NCBI GenBank assembly: GCA_025558095.1
Contig: JAIVFI010000016.1
Location: 310,001 to 374,000, forward strand
DNA length: 64,000 nucleotides
From: Hyaloraphidium curvatum
Lineage: Eukaryota > Monoblepharomycota > Hyaloraphidiomycetes > Hyaloraphidiales > Hyaloraphidiaceae
Reading direction: 5' to 3'
In this document: piece by piece, positions 1 to 12,046 of the stretch
Numbering within the stretch: the first letter of the stretch is position 1
How the letters are laid out: every line of letters starts with the position of its first letter
Notes under the pieces: model-generated
What the model was told of the DNA's origin: nothing
What the model saw: the letters and a program-made list of their open reading frames with translations, nothing else
Databases searched by the model: none
Made by a program: the position numbers and the translations under genes

Positions 1-3000
1 TGCTCGTAGAGAGCTTCCTGGTCGGCCGTGTCCACCTGCTCGATTTCAAGGCTGTTAAAGAGTTTCCACAGGGGGATGGGGATGTCCTTGATCTCCCTCT
101 TGGCGTCAGCCATGAGCCGCACATAGCGGTACAGAAGGCCGAGGATGTACTTGACGTAGTCGTATTTGCCTGCCAGACCCTGTCAACAACGGCGGAAAGG
201 GGCGACGCGTCCGGCTTACCCCAGAGCATGTACTGGATAAGGAGCATCGGATGGTGGTCCGGAAGCCTGCCGTTGACTTTGGAAGCCTTCTGGAACACCG
301 TGAGCTCCCGGGAAAGCCCCGTTTCGCCCGCTTTCGAAACTATTGCCCACAATCAGTTCCAGAAAAAAGGGCAAGAGAGCGATCAGGCAACGCACCCATC
401 TTCTCGTCCCGGAGCCACTTTGAGTAGCAGGTGATCTCGTGATCGGTGGCAAAAATCAAGAGGCCGTTGTTCATCCAGGCCAGGCACCGGCCCAGGGCGC
501 CTCGCGGGGTGTTGACGTCGTCCCGGAGGCCGATCTTTGTAATCTGCTTCCAGACGGGCACGTTGAAAATGTTGAAGTGCAAGCCCATGGCCTCCACCCG
601 GTGCGGGCAGTAGACCTTGATCTCCTTCCCGACAGCGACGGCAAGCAGGACCTGAGCATCCGCAGTGAGGTTCCAGTCGAGGTCCACCACCGGATCGCTG
701 AGTGGACCGGCGGACCGCGTGAGTACGGACCAGCCTGTGAAGAGGGCAAACGCAACTTACTCGAACACAATTTCCCCCTCCTCTCTCGCCCTAGTGCCCG
801 TGGCTTCGTAGTCCAAAATCGAGATGACATCTTGCGCACCTCGAGAGTAGACTATGGCAACCTTGCCAAAGGGGCTCGCCTTGACCCGTTTGACGCTCGC
901 AAAGTCTATGCCCGAGCCGACGATCGTCTCGCAAGACGTCTTGAACTTGGTCGCTACGGATTCCCGGCGCAAGACATCCAGCGTCCCCGTCCGAGTCTGC
1001 CAGAAACGAATGACATTGTCGTCCGTGTACGTCAGGAACATGTGCGACCCCAAGGGTGCGGTCGGCGAATACATCGAAACGATGGCGTTGGTAGGCGACG
1101 CGAACTTTAGAGAGGCGCCATGGGGAAGAGACAGCCGATCCTCGTCGACAAGGACGACGTCTGATAGCTCCCGGCCTGGGTTCAACACCGCGTCAGCCTG
1201 GATCCGTGACACACACAAGCACTGGCAACCCACCGCCCTTGAGAACCGCAGTCCAAATCATCACCTGGGCATCCTCGCAGACGGCGACGACGATCGCATG
1301 CATCGTCTGCGGGTCGTCGCCCGCGTGTACCGGCTCTTTTGGCTCCGAGAAGGCCTGAAGCATCAGAAAAGCAGAGTCCGCCCCGTATCCGTCGAACTTG
1401 TGCAGCAGATCGATCGACGACTGGCCTACGGAGAAGGCAAAAAGCCCCGAGTTGTTCTGCACCAGCAGAATCGGAGCTGCGAGATATCAGCAACCGCCGA
1501 CAGTGGTGCACACAGGGGCGCCAACCAGTAGGGAACCAAGCGAGCTTCCGGGGCGCCACATCCTGGGGTAAAGCTGCGACAAAGTCGAGGCCCTCGGAGT
1601 AGCGGATGCCAATCTCGGGAATAGTGACTTTCCACACGTTGAGCTCCCCGTCGCGGCCGATGCTGGCGCAAAAGTCAAGCATAGGATGTCGAACGAACTT
1701 GACCGGGGAGAGCCGGTGGCCGGCAAAGGATCGAAGCAACCGAATGTGTGACGAGTCACGTGTGATGGCAAAAAACTCGTCCAGGTTCTCCATGTAAACG
1801 TTGATCACTCCCGCTTCGTTCTGCGTGAGGAAGTAGATTTCGGACGGAAGAAAGACGCCTGCCGACGATAGAACATAAGGCGTGCGCAGATGCCTGGGCT
1901 TTTGCGCACAGTCTCACCGGAAGAGCGGATAACGTTCGCATTCTGGAACACGTGCGGAGTATCTTTGAAGAAAGCATAGTCATGCGGCAGCAGCGCATTC
2001 TTGGTTTTCATGAGCACGATGACTTTGGGCATCCGGCGAGGTTGCGTCAAGAGGTGCTGCCGTCATTGCCATTAGTGCACGACAAACGGTGTCGAAGCAG
2101 ATCGCCCACCTGAATGCCCCAAAGGACGACGGTGCCGTCCTGCTGGATCTGAATGAGGATGTCCGGATTGTCTTTGACTGTCTCCTTCAGTTTCTTGACT
2201 TTGCGCGTATCGTCGGGCGAGATCCGCCGGCTCTTCCTGATAGCCTTAAGCCCGCGCTCCTCCATTTCAACCCTCATGGCAATTGCTGCATGCAGCTCCT
2301 GTTGGTCGAGCCAATGAATCGCAACCATCTCCGGGCCGCTGACATTGAGAGAGGCTGGTGTCTGCGAAATGTCGATGAGGCAACACATGTAGAACTTGGA
2401 CGGATTCTCCGGTGTTGCTTGGCTCCACAGCCGGCAGATGTTGTCGTGCGACATCGTCAACAGCACGTTCTCCTCGGCATATCTGGGTTCCAAGACGTCA
2501 GCAGCGCAAGCCGCGACCCATTGCTCTGCCCCACCTGACATCTTTCCGCGGCCGTCTCCATTCGGCATACACGATTGCCCGGGAATGAGGCAGATAAGAG
2601 AAGTCGTATGACGTGGTCTGCGAGCCTGAATAACCGCTGTCAGGGTGCGCAATCAAGCGGGAAGGTTGCGCCGGACTGACCGTTTATGGATACGGTCCTC
2701 CGAAACCACAGCTTCACCAAACGGTCATTCTACGGTCCGACAAGAAGCGTTAGAAGGCACGTAGTTGTGTCAAGGCACAGACCCCGCCTTGCCATATGTT
2801 GCGAGAATGGTGCCGTCTGGAGAGAAACGAGCCCGTTGTACGGGGCCCGACACTCTTCGGGGAGGTCAGACGCGCTCGCTGGCCAAGAGAGGTGACAGAC
2901 CTTGAGGAAAAGAGAACCTGCGTGTTCAAAGCGTCTCCTGCGGCGACGAAGGACAGCAAGGCGAGCGAGCCGCCGCCAATAGCCAGTGTGCCCTCGTTTG

Positions 3001-3476
3001 TCCAGTCCATGGTCGTGACGTCGAAATCAGTCGTCACGGTGGTCACGTAGCCCCACAACACGTCGCCAGCGGCGGCTGCGATCGGCTTCCAGATAGAAAT
3101 CTTCATACCCGAGGCGGCCGCAATCTGGCAACATATCCGCCGTCAGAGGCGTTCCTGGCAACGGCGGTCGGCACCCCACAAATCCCATGCCAGGGCACAT
3201 CGCCACCGATGTGATGACGTGCTGGTGCTCCGGCGCGGCGGCCGCAGTGTCGGTTGGAGGGATCCCCTCAAAGGTCTGCACATGGCTAAACTCGTCCGTG
3301 TAGACTACGACGAGCTTGTCCGAGCCATACACCTGGCCGGAAGTCCACCATCACGAGAAGCGCTGGGAGGCTCGGCCGGGAAAGCTCACGATGTACCGCG
3401 ACCCGTTGAACCCTGCGAGCGACACGCACTCCGGCCCATTCGCTTTGCCCGATATGTGCTGCTGCTTGAGGTGCAT
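1..3476 (-). CDS. RAV1: RAV1/DMX-like (rabconnectin-3) WD40 protein, 3' end outside window
   Basis: This is the N-terminal part of a large WD-repeat protein of the RAVE complex, which assembles V-ATPase V1 onto Vo at endosomal and vacuolar membranes. The start at 3476 opens with MHLKQQHISG, placed like the DMXL start. An intron then leads in frame to YGSDKLVVVYTDE. Later exons carry WD-like blades (ARFSPDGTILATYGKA; LVKLWFRRTVS; NVLLTMSHDNICRLWSQ around 2400-2500). The family-typical block RRMPKVIVLMKTKNALLPHD lies near 1985-2045, and a further blade (FVRHPMLDFCASIGRDGELN) near 1640-1700. Exons are short and separated by small GT-AG introns. The last readable exon at 1-200 is helical, and the Rav1p C-terminal domain continues to the left of the window. 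It is divergent from TRAPPC8, with 176 nt between starts. Family assignment is firm; exact exon edges are approximate. Confidence 0.82.
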
Positions 3477-3652
3477 TCTTTAGTCCAACTCCGGTGAACG
3501 GCAAGGTGGCAAATGTGGTCTATCCCTCCATCGCGGCACCGGCGGAGTGTGTGAAGCTTAGTTCGATCGCGTTTGCGCGTGAAGCGCGCGATCGACGCCG
3601 GCAGGCTCCCCTTTGATTGCGTGCGTATGGAGCTTGTGCCGCGTCTCACGGC
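3477..3652. promoter_or_regulatory. Shared RAV1/TRAPPC8 divergent promoter with a 9-bp dyad
   Basis: The 176 nt between the two ATGs must hold both promoters. A perfect 9-bp inverted repeat (TCGATCGCG at 3563-3571, CGCGATCGA at 3587-3595) with a 15-nt spacer lies close to the middle. It is the clearest symmetric site in the gap. Binding by a factor is inferred. Confidence 0.45.
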
Positions 3653-6600
3653 ATGGCGTGGGCGTTGGATGGAGTGTGGAATGCTCTCTTCACGCCGGTG
3701 GTGGCCGTCGTGACGTCGCCCGATGCCAATGAGATCTTCAAGTGTGACGGGCTCGCGTCGTTCGAGGAGTTCCTAGCCCCTCTCGGAACGCTCCAGACGC
3801 CACGTGAGCACCTACACACACGCGCGATGTTCCGATGTCTGACGTGCGGGATCAGTGGTGGTGCACGATGTGCAGGGGACAGCCACGACGTTGGAATCGT
3901 TTCACATCCGATTCAGGGACCCCAGCGGATTGCGGCCCGCCGAGGCGTCTACGTTGGTCGAGCTCGCCGCGGACACGCTCCGACGTTCGCCACGCCCTTG
4001 GGCCGGCAAAAGGGCGCCGTGGTCGGGAGCTCGTGAGGTTCCCTCATCGCGATCGGCTTCGGAGGACGGACCAACGCGCGAGCCGACCATCGGTCCGGAC
4101 CTTGACGGGTCCGGCCCTGGGACGGCTCTGCCTGCTGGTTTTGACCCCGGCGACACGCCATGGTTCGACGCATTCGCTGAGGAAGCTGCGAGTCGCATCG
4201 GCTCCGTCGAGCAGGAGACCTTCAACCATCCCGTGGCCTGTAGGCATCGCCATGATGCCATGTGGTGGCATTGCTGATATCAGATTGGTGTTTCGTCAGG
4301 TTTCATGGTTGTTTCCACATTGGACAAGGACCCCGTATCCACGCTCGTTCAGCTCTTCAACACCGGTGCGTCAGCCATTCCCGGTCACGACAAGGGCTTC
4401 GTGGATCCCAGCTTCCTGCGCTACTACGTTCTTCTACAGGACCGGCAGCGGACCACGGACGAAGAGTAAGGTGGCTTATCCGGCTCCCGCGGACCCAAAT
4501 TCAAGCCCTTCCTCCAGGGCCGACATGATCTTCCAGACCATACGAAAGTCATTCGGACTTCAGACGGTCCTACTGCGCGTCAACTCGGTTGCCGCACTTT
4601 CCGGCGCCCCTGGTGGTACTGTCGAGGCCGTGCCTTCTACCTTCTGGCCGTCCGCAGGTGTCAACCGTCCCGAAAACGGGGATGTGCAGCGCGTTTGGGA
4701 GACTTTTGTCTCGAAGGACGATTTGGACGGCGCGCGAGCATTTGTCGCGGATTTTGTCACCCAGCATCTCGTGCCTTTCATGGAGAAGACCGTCGCGAAT
4801 CTGAACGAGCAGGTCGCCAGCGCCCGGAGGGGTTTGACCGGCCGCCTCTTTACGGCCGGTCGGCGGTACTTCGGCGTTGGGGCGTCGTCGCGCAGTCCGA
4901 CAACATCTCCATCGCTGTCGGAAGACGGGTTCATGACGTTGGTTTCCCGTGCTCGCGGAGATCCGGGGGCTGATACCCGAAGTGCAGATACGCGTACTCG
5001 ACGCCCGAGGCGCAAATGCGCCGGCTGGCCGACTTTGCCTTCATGTTGAGGGACTGGAAGCTTGCCCTTTCGGTTTATGACACTGTCCGCAAGGACTTCC
5101 AGGTTGAGGAAAAGGCGATAAAGTACTACGCAGCCACCCTGGTGAGCGTCTTCGGCCTGGCGCTTCACTGCTTCGTCTAAAGCCATGGCAGGAAATGTGT
5201 GGCCTCTGCGCGTTGCTCCTTGAAAGCCAACCTGCGTCCGCAATCCGGACTACGCAGTTCGACGCTTGCGTCGACAAGTACAAGGAAACCAAGTCCAAAC
5301 CGCTTTGGCTGCGCGCTGCTCTCGCCTATCTGGCCGTCATGAGGAGTAAAGGGTGGTGGAAGGAGTCGGCTGCCATTTGTCTCAAGATGACGGCCATCGA
5401 GGACTCGGATTTGCTCAGCGCTCTTTGGCTCGAGCAGGCTGCACTCTCCTTCCAGCGTAACGTCCCGCCGCTTACGCGCAAGTATGCCTTCCACATGGTG
5501 CTTGCTGGCCACCGGTATTACAAGTGCGGCGAGGTACGTGGTCCACCAAGTCTGTAGCTGTGGCAACTCACGTTGCTCCTTTCTCCAGCGCGACTTTGCC
5601 GCCCTCTGTTACTACCTCGCATCCACTGTCCTTCACTCGTCGAGATGGTCGCTCGCGGAAGACCACATCAACTTCACCCTCGGCCGTCAATCTTACCATC
5701 TCGGCGACTTGCAGCACGCCATGACCTACTTCGTGCGCTTGGTGCGCGCCAGCAAACAGCCACCGTCGCAGCAAGCCATTTTCTTGAAGGAGTTTCTCCA
5801 CGTCTGCGAGCAGACCGCGTTGGCGGGCGGAGGGAGGCTTGGCCCCATCGATCTTGGAGTCCCCGAGTTCGTCGGTGGCAGCGCAAAGCTGACGTCTTTG
5901 AAGCTGGAGCATGCCAACGGCACCGATGCGCCGACCGGTGACGACGTGTGGGCAAACTTGGAGGAGCTTTTGGTCGACGGCGGACTCGGCAGAAGGGGAA
6001 CCGCGCCTTTGCGATCGATCGGCGGCAAAAGGAGCGGTCTCGATGTCATCGGAGCCGTTGGCGGTGGGTCGCAGGCGGCATGCCTTTCTCTGCTCGGTTT
6101 CTCATGCTGATTTGTCCGAAGAACCTCTGTATCTGTGCACTGACGCTCGCAATCCTCTCGGTGTCCCGATCACTCTGACCGACGTCAGCGTGCGCTGTCA
6201 ATTTGCTGGATCTATTGAGAAAGACATCCCGCGCGAGCAAGAAGCTGCTACCGACTCCGGGTTTGAGCTGAATGTCATCGACTCGATCGAGTTCGCCCCA
6301 GGCGAAACCAAAACGGCAAGTGCCTTCATTGGTTAGCAAGAGCAGGGCGGCTCACTGGCGCACGTTAAGCTGAATCTCGGTATCGTCCCCCGCCGAGAGG
6401 GGCGTGTCGTCGTTCACGGTGTCTCTTACAAGTTTTTCGGAGTTGTGCCGGCGGCTTTTTCTTTCTCCCCCGACGGCACTCCAACGAGGACCAAAGTGTC
6501 ATCGCGGACCTCTGCTTTGCAGGCAGACGTCATGCAACCAATGCCGTTGCTGCAGGCAGTTTTCCAGGACGTTCCAGACCGTCTGGTGTCCGGGGAAGCT

Positions 6601-8188
6601 CGGAGGGCTTCGCTCGAGCTTTTCAACAAGGGGAGCCTCGGCATGGGAAACGTCTTAGTCGGAATCAGTCACCCTGGATTCTTTTGGTTCGGTGAAGACG
6701 GCCCTTCGGACGATCCAATGGCTTTCGGACGTGCCGAAGCGGAATCCGCGGGCCCGGCCGCCGGCCATGCAGCAATCAACAACTCTTTGGAAACGATGGT
6801 CGTGGTTTCGCTGTCGGACATTCTCAAGAGGGAAGGAAAGCATCCGACGCTCGCCCCGGGCCAATCCGTGCGAATCACGACCTGGGTGCGCGGCGATCGG
6901 ATCGGAAAGCACGCTTTCCGCCTTCTGTTCGGGTACCAGTCCGAGGTGGGTAGTGAAACGATTAAGTCTTGCGCGGCCAAGTGTTGATGTGCACGCTCTG
7001 CAGGCCGCGGCGGAGGAATATCGCACCCTGCGCCACTCTCTTTCCATCGCCGTGCTCCCTTCGTTGCGCATTAATGCCTTCACGCGGCCAAGTGCGAAGC
7101 ACTTATCCGAATTTGTTTTGGGACTCGAGATCGAGAACCTGAAGGATTCACCCTTGAATCTCAACAACCTTGTTGCCGTCAGTCCGTCTTGGCGCATGCT
7201 GCCTTTCGGAGAAGCGAGCAGGTGAGCTCCGATGAGCCCTGTTCTCTGATTTTCATGCGAATAACAAGACCACCCAGCCTGCCATCTACGACGCTTTCGC
7301 CGGCGGAAGTTTGCCTCGTCTACTTCAAGCTGACCAGAGATCCTGAGGCATCCCGCACGCCCAGAGCGCCGGCGGAGAAGCTCCCGTTGCTGTTGTCACG
7401 GCACCAATTCGTGAGAGCGGCGCTCCATTGGGAGATTCATACTGATTGGTAATCCAGGGCGTGCATGAAGTTGGGTCTGGGCGGGACGTCTTCTTTCTTC
7501 CAGCCCGCCAGCAGTGGCGGATGCAGAGTCTCGCCGTCCGTCATCCGGAAAACACCCCTGTGGAGCTCCGGTCCCAGTACCCACTCATTCTCTTGGATGA
7601 CGTTGACTTTGTTCTGTCTTGGACCTACCCCGCACTACCAACTTCAGGGACCCATTTCGTCATGGGGATCAACCTCGGGTTGCCAGAGGAACCAGTCATG
7701 CGCAAATCTTCCGACGATAAGCCGACGAGCGCTCCCCGATCAAAGGTGGACAATCCTGTCCGCGTGCTGTTCGAGGCTCCCGAGAGCGTTCGGCACGACT
7801 TTTCCGTCAAGCCAATCTGTGTCGTTCCCATCACGGTCCACCTGGAGAATATCTCTACCGAAACGCCCGCCTCCGTCACCGTTGAGTTCAGCCAAGGGGA
7901 TCTCGACTGGGATGGAGCAAGGTATGCGCGATAGTACGGAGCTCCGCACTTCCGTGCTCAACCACTACGCTTGGCAGCGATGGTGCCGGCTTGTCCGACG
8001 TTTTCTGGGTGGGGACGACGACCGCTCGCTGCATGATAGCAGCAGGGGGATCCAAGGTCTTGAGCTTTCACGCTGCGGTCATGGCTCACGGCGTTTACAA
8101 CGTCGGTCGCTATTCGATGACGGTCGAAATCGACTTTTCGGTCCATCGGCAAGCTTCCGCCAGCTCCTGCCAGATCCTGGTCACCTGA
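3653..8188 (+). CDS. TRAPPC8: TRAPP complex subunit 8 (TRAPPC8, Trs85-type)
   Basis: Subunit of the TRAPPIII tethering complex, the Rab1/Ypt1 exchange factor for ER-Golgi traffic and autophagy. The ATG at 3653 gives an N-terminus with the family signature FTPVVAVVTSPDANEIF. The middle holds the helical repeat region (LRDWKLALSVYDTVRKDFQ around 5047-5100, then AIKYYAATL). Later exons are beta-rich, Ig-like trunk segments (5950-8000). The last exon, read from about 7987, contains FWVGTTTARC and GVYNVGRY, which match the C-terminal domain. It stops at TGA 8186-8188. Many small introns interrupt the frame, for example at 5536-5588. It is convergent with NOL6, and the two stop regions overlap by 8 nt. 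The identity is well supported; individual splice sites were only spot-checked. Confidence 0.85.
8181..8188. other. Tail-to-tail overlap of the TRAPPC8 and NOL6 coding ends
   Basis: The + strand TGA of TRAPPC8 occupies 8186-8188. The - strand TGA of NOL6 occupies 8181-8183. Both readings are the natural C-termini of their families, so the coding sequences share 8 nt and each mRNA must extend into the other gene. Confidence 0.75.
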
Positions 8189-11100
8189 CTTTTGCATCAC
8201 GCGACGCGATAGCAGCACGCTGGGCAATGGAAGCGCGAATGGATACGCGATTTCCAATGCGCAGCATTTCCGCAACCAGTGCCCCCCGGTCGGGGGTGGC
8301 GGAAGCTTTGGAGCCCGCGGAGCCCACAACATCCTCACCGGCACGGATGTCGCACGGGAAGGGAATCGACACCCGGAACGGCTGTTCCCGCATGACGCGC
8401 GGATTCCACAGGACCGCAACCAGCTTCGGGTCGTACTTGTTTGCAAAGAACAGCGCGACCTCTCCGTACGCGCGCTGCAAAGGATGTCAGGATCGAGACG
8501 CTGGCGACCGGCGCTGGTACGGCACCTGCAGATCCTGGCAGTAGCGGAAAGCGGGCTTCGGTGCTGCTATGGAAGCCCCGGATTGCTGTCTTGCGAGCTC
8601 GATGTTCTTGAACCGCTTCCCCGAGTCCGGCGATCCAGCGTCGGCACATTCCAAGTGAAGCACAACGTCGTAATCCTTGAGGTCGGGTTGGAATAGAACC
8701 TGCATACGCGTGAGAATGCGGGCGATGAGGACGGGGAAGCGCGGTGATTCACCTTGATGGAAAGCGATTCGCTCTGTGCGAGACTGTCTAGCAACGACAG
8801 CCCCGATCGTGCGAGTTGGCGGACCCGGTCGACGATCACGGGGCTCGGCGCTCCGTAGCTCCGCGACCGACCCGTGCGATCAGCCTCGGTGGCAACAAAC
8901 ATCGCGGCGCGCAACGAATTGGCTGGATTGCTCCGGAACGCCCGGAATTCGCTTTCGATCTCCTGCCTGTCCGACGTTGTCATGCTTCCCTTGTGGAGCT
9001 CGACGATGAGGGGTTCGCTCGGCCAATCCCAGGTCGCCAACACATCCAGTACCCGCACAAAACCGGCGGAACCGCCGCCTGGGGTCGGGGCGGCACGCGG
9101 ATTCGTGAAGACGGAAAGGCAGATGAGGTCCAGCAGCTCGTCCGCAAATTGAAGGGAGAGGAGGTGGCACGCGAGCCAGTACTTGGTGAGTCGTATGGTC
9201 CACGAAAGGCCGGGGAACTCGAGACACCGGTTGTGAAGGTGAAGGGCGTGATAGGGAGCACGCAAATGGAGGGCTTCGAACCGGTCCTTGGCGCTTCGCA
9301 TGACGGCCTTCACCTCCTGGGGAGAAGCAGGGCTTGCAAGGGCGCGCTCAAGTAGATGAAGCTCGTGGTCAACCTTGAGCCGACACCGGAAGGCGATGCC
9401 GTTCCGGACGCTGACGTCCAGATACCCGGCCGGCCACACCTTGCCGAGGTCAAGGCTCTCCTCCAGATCGTCTTCCCCGTATCCACCGACAACTGTCCCC
9501 CATTCGGGATGCTGAACCCGAAGCTGGTCTGCGATCCTCAGCAAGAAAGCCAACTTCATCTTTTGGAGAGCCTCCAGATCGTCGGGCCATCGATTGGAAT
9601 GCTCAAGCTCCAAAACAACCTCCGAAGGCAATTGTCCAGACGGCGGACTCATTTGTAGGGATGGATCGCATCCAAATAGGCCCGTAGAAGCCCGTGCAAC
9701 AGAGAGGATTGACAGGGGAAGGTTCTCGAGAATCCGCAATCGCTTGCTGAGAAGGTCAACGGCCTCGGGGGGCGAGATCGCCTCGTATCTCGACCTGAAG
9801 GCCGCGTCGATCGCCGCCTCATGGCTGACGACATTCTCGAGTCCGAATTGACGCCGTAGGAGGTGCGGTACCGCACGTCGCAAGATCCAACCTTCTCCAC
9901 CCGCGGAACCGCTATCGGGGTGCTTGGGTGCCTCCCAGACGACGCTGTAGCGGATTCGACCGTCTTTGAATCTTCTCAGCTCCGCAAGCTCGCCCCAAAG
10001 ACGGGTGAAAGCTCGAGCATCCTCCTGATCCTCCGGAGCCGGGCCATGGTCGACGAGACCCACGTGCTCGGTTGCCAGCGAGCAGCCGATCACAATGCGC
10101 TGCGCAGCCGGGTCGTTGGTGGAGGTCCACTCCGAATTCGTAGGCCACTGCGCTAGTGCTTTCACCTGTCGCGCAACGATCAACGGCGACCGGTGACGAA
10201 GCGCCTTCAGCAGCACAGACGGCGCGGCGCCGCTCAACGCCCGAGCCTGCTTCGCGGCTTCGACGGCCTCTCCTAGATCGTCTTTGATCTTGGGGGCAGG
10301 GCATGGGAAGCTGAGACGTGCGTGGCACAAGGACGGCCGCGGTTAGCCCTGTCCGTCGAGCCTGACCGTAAACTCCTACCTGAAGACTTCGTCGTACTTG
10401 CCCATCATCGTCGATCCGGAACGTGAGAGAAACAGGTCTCCAAAGTGATCCTTGCTTTCATCTCCGAGCAAACAGACGGCCCACTTGGCTTCCCGCTGAA
10501 GCTCCGCGAGGGAGCTCGCTGTCATGTGCGCCGCCAGATTGACCATTCCCGACGGATCCACCATGACGACCTCGAAGACCTCTAGGAAAGCCGAGCGCGA
10601 AAACTGGCGAGGCAAACGGAGTCTCGTTGGAAATGCCAGCGGGTCCGATCAACAGCAAACAAACCTCGTTGTCGTCCAAGGGCTGGAACCGGTCTGTCAT
10701 GAAGACGGGGTTGCTTCTGAAATCATGTTCCGCCAGAAACTCCAGTCCGACCCGAAAGAGCTGGTAGGCGCTGGCATTCGCCCCAGGCACCTTGCCGTCC
10801 GCCGAGCCGCCGCCGCGCAAAAGAAAGTCCAGAAGCATCGACCACATGAACCCGGTGAAACCCAGAGCGTCATCCGAAAGCCCGCGACTGCTCAGCCAAG
10901 TTCTGCCCATCACCGCGGCGGCGTCCATAGCGGGGCAGGCCTTGCGCTGCAGATGCAGCACATTCAGGTGGGAAACGAGGAACATGTCGGACAGGATCGC
11001 ATTGTTGTAGTGTGAGCTCGCCGCCGGGGAAACCGGGTCCTCGGTGGGACCTTTCCGGAGGTTGCGGCGCCGCGGGCCAAGTGCCGGCAAGCTGAAGGCA

Positions 11101-11982
11101 GTCGGAGCGACGACGGGGTGGAGCCGTATCGTCATTTTCGCCGCCTTGGTGCCCTCGTCCTGCAAGAGCAGTACGGGCTTCTTCATGTCACCGTTGAGAA
11201 CATGGAATGACATTTGCAAGCCGCCGGTCGAGTCCGTGCCCTTAAAGGAGTTCCGGATGTGGGCAGCGAGGCACGCGAGGAAGAAGGCCTTCTTGTGAAA
11301 GTACCGGTTGTTGATGAAGTCCTTCTCTTGGAACATGGTCGGCGGCATCTCGACGGCAACGTCGACGTTGGGCAAGGCAGACGCCCTCGACACTTGGTGA
11401 ATGAGGAAGGAGCCGACGATGGCCACCGTGGCAGGAGAGCCGACGACGAACTGATAGCGAGCAGTTGAGTCCGGAAGGCTATCGGTGAACGGAATGCACA
11501 CTTCGTGGCGAGCAGCCCAGGCTGTGGCCTCCTGAAGCTGGCGAGGAGGGGGGTTAATTCACATTTGCTCAGCACGGCAAGGCCCGGACGAACCGAGAGC
11601 GAAAGAGCCTTCATCGGCTTGTCCAGAATGGTTTTGACCTTCCTCAAGGTCTCTTCCAGACTGCCAAGCTTGCTATAGTTAGGAGTGACGCTCACAAGGA
11701 GCTCGTCCAGCTGCACCAAAAGTCAGCCCAACCGCAGACTCGGTGCCAGGAACAGACCTGGAGCTTGAAGAGAGGGCTCTTGTAGAGTCCTACGGCATCT
11801 CGGTAGGCCTTCAGCTCCGCGTTCGTCGGCAGCCGATGAAGCCCATTCCCGGGTCCCCTGTCTGATCCGCCGGAAACGTCCGAGGCGGCATCAGAGGGCG
11901 AACCGTCACCGATGACGCCGCCCTCTGAAGCATCGTCGTCGCTCTTGGCTTCATGGAAGTCGGAAGCCCGTTTCCGCTTCAT
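8181..11982 (-). CDS. NOL6: Nucleolar protein 6 / Nrap (UTP22), SSU processome
   Basis: Component of the small-subunit processome (UTP-C module, with Rrp7), acting in the nucleolus in early 18S pre-rRNA maturation. The start at 11982 gives MKRKRASDFHEAKSDDD, an acidic, charged N-terminus, followed by the conserved N-terminal helix (NAELKAYRDAVGLYKSPLFK). The Nrap domains follow: VQLDELLVSVTPNYSKLGSL near 11650-11719, the nucleotidyltransferase-like and OAP/PAP-like modules across 10.4-11.5 kb, and a long exon at 8.6-10.3 kb. The last exon (8181-8480) has the family C-terminal block YGEVALFFANKYDPKLVAVLW and ends TGA at 8181-8183. It is divergent from MIC60 (64 nt between starts) and overlaps the TRAPPC8 stop. 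Two other SSU processome genes, UTP25 and KRR1, lie in the same window. Confidence 0.88.
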
Positions 11983-12046
11983 TGTGTGTAAATGTTGTCG
12001 ATCGCTCCTGGCGCGTCGTCGAAGCTACTTCTATCCTGCCATCGCT
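11983..12046. promoter_or_regulatory. NOL6/MIC60 divergent promoter
   Basis: Only 64 nt separate the two ATGs. I see no TATA box and no clear shared motif, so the promoter elements may extend into the 5' coding exons. Confidence 0.5.

Noticed and set aside
3835..5049. Single 404-codon + strand frame as an independent protein
   Set aside because: It crosses TRAPPC8 exons in the wrong frame for most of its length. The TRAPPC8 motifs lie in other frames joined by short introns.
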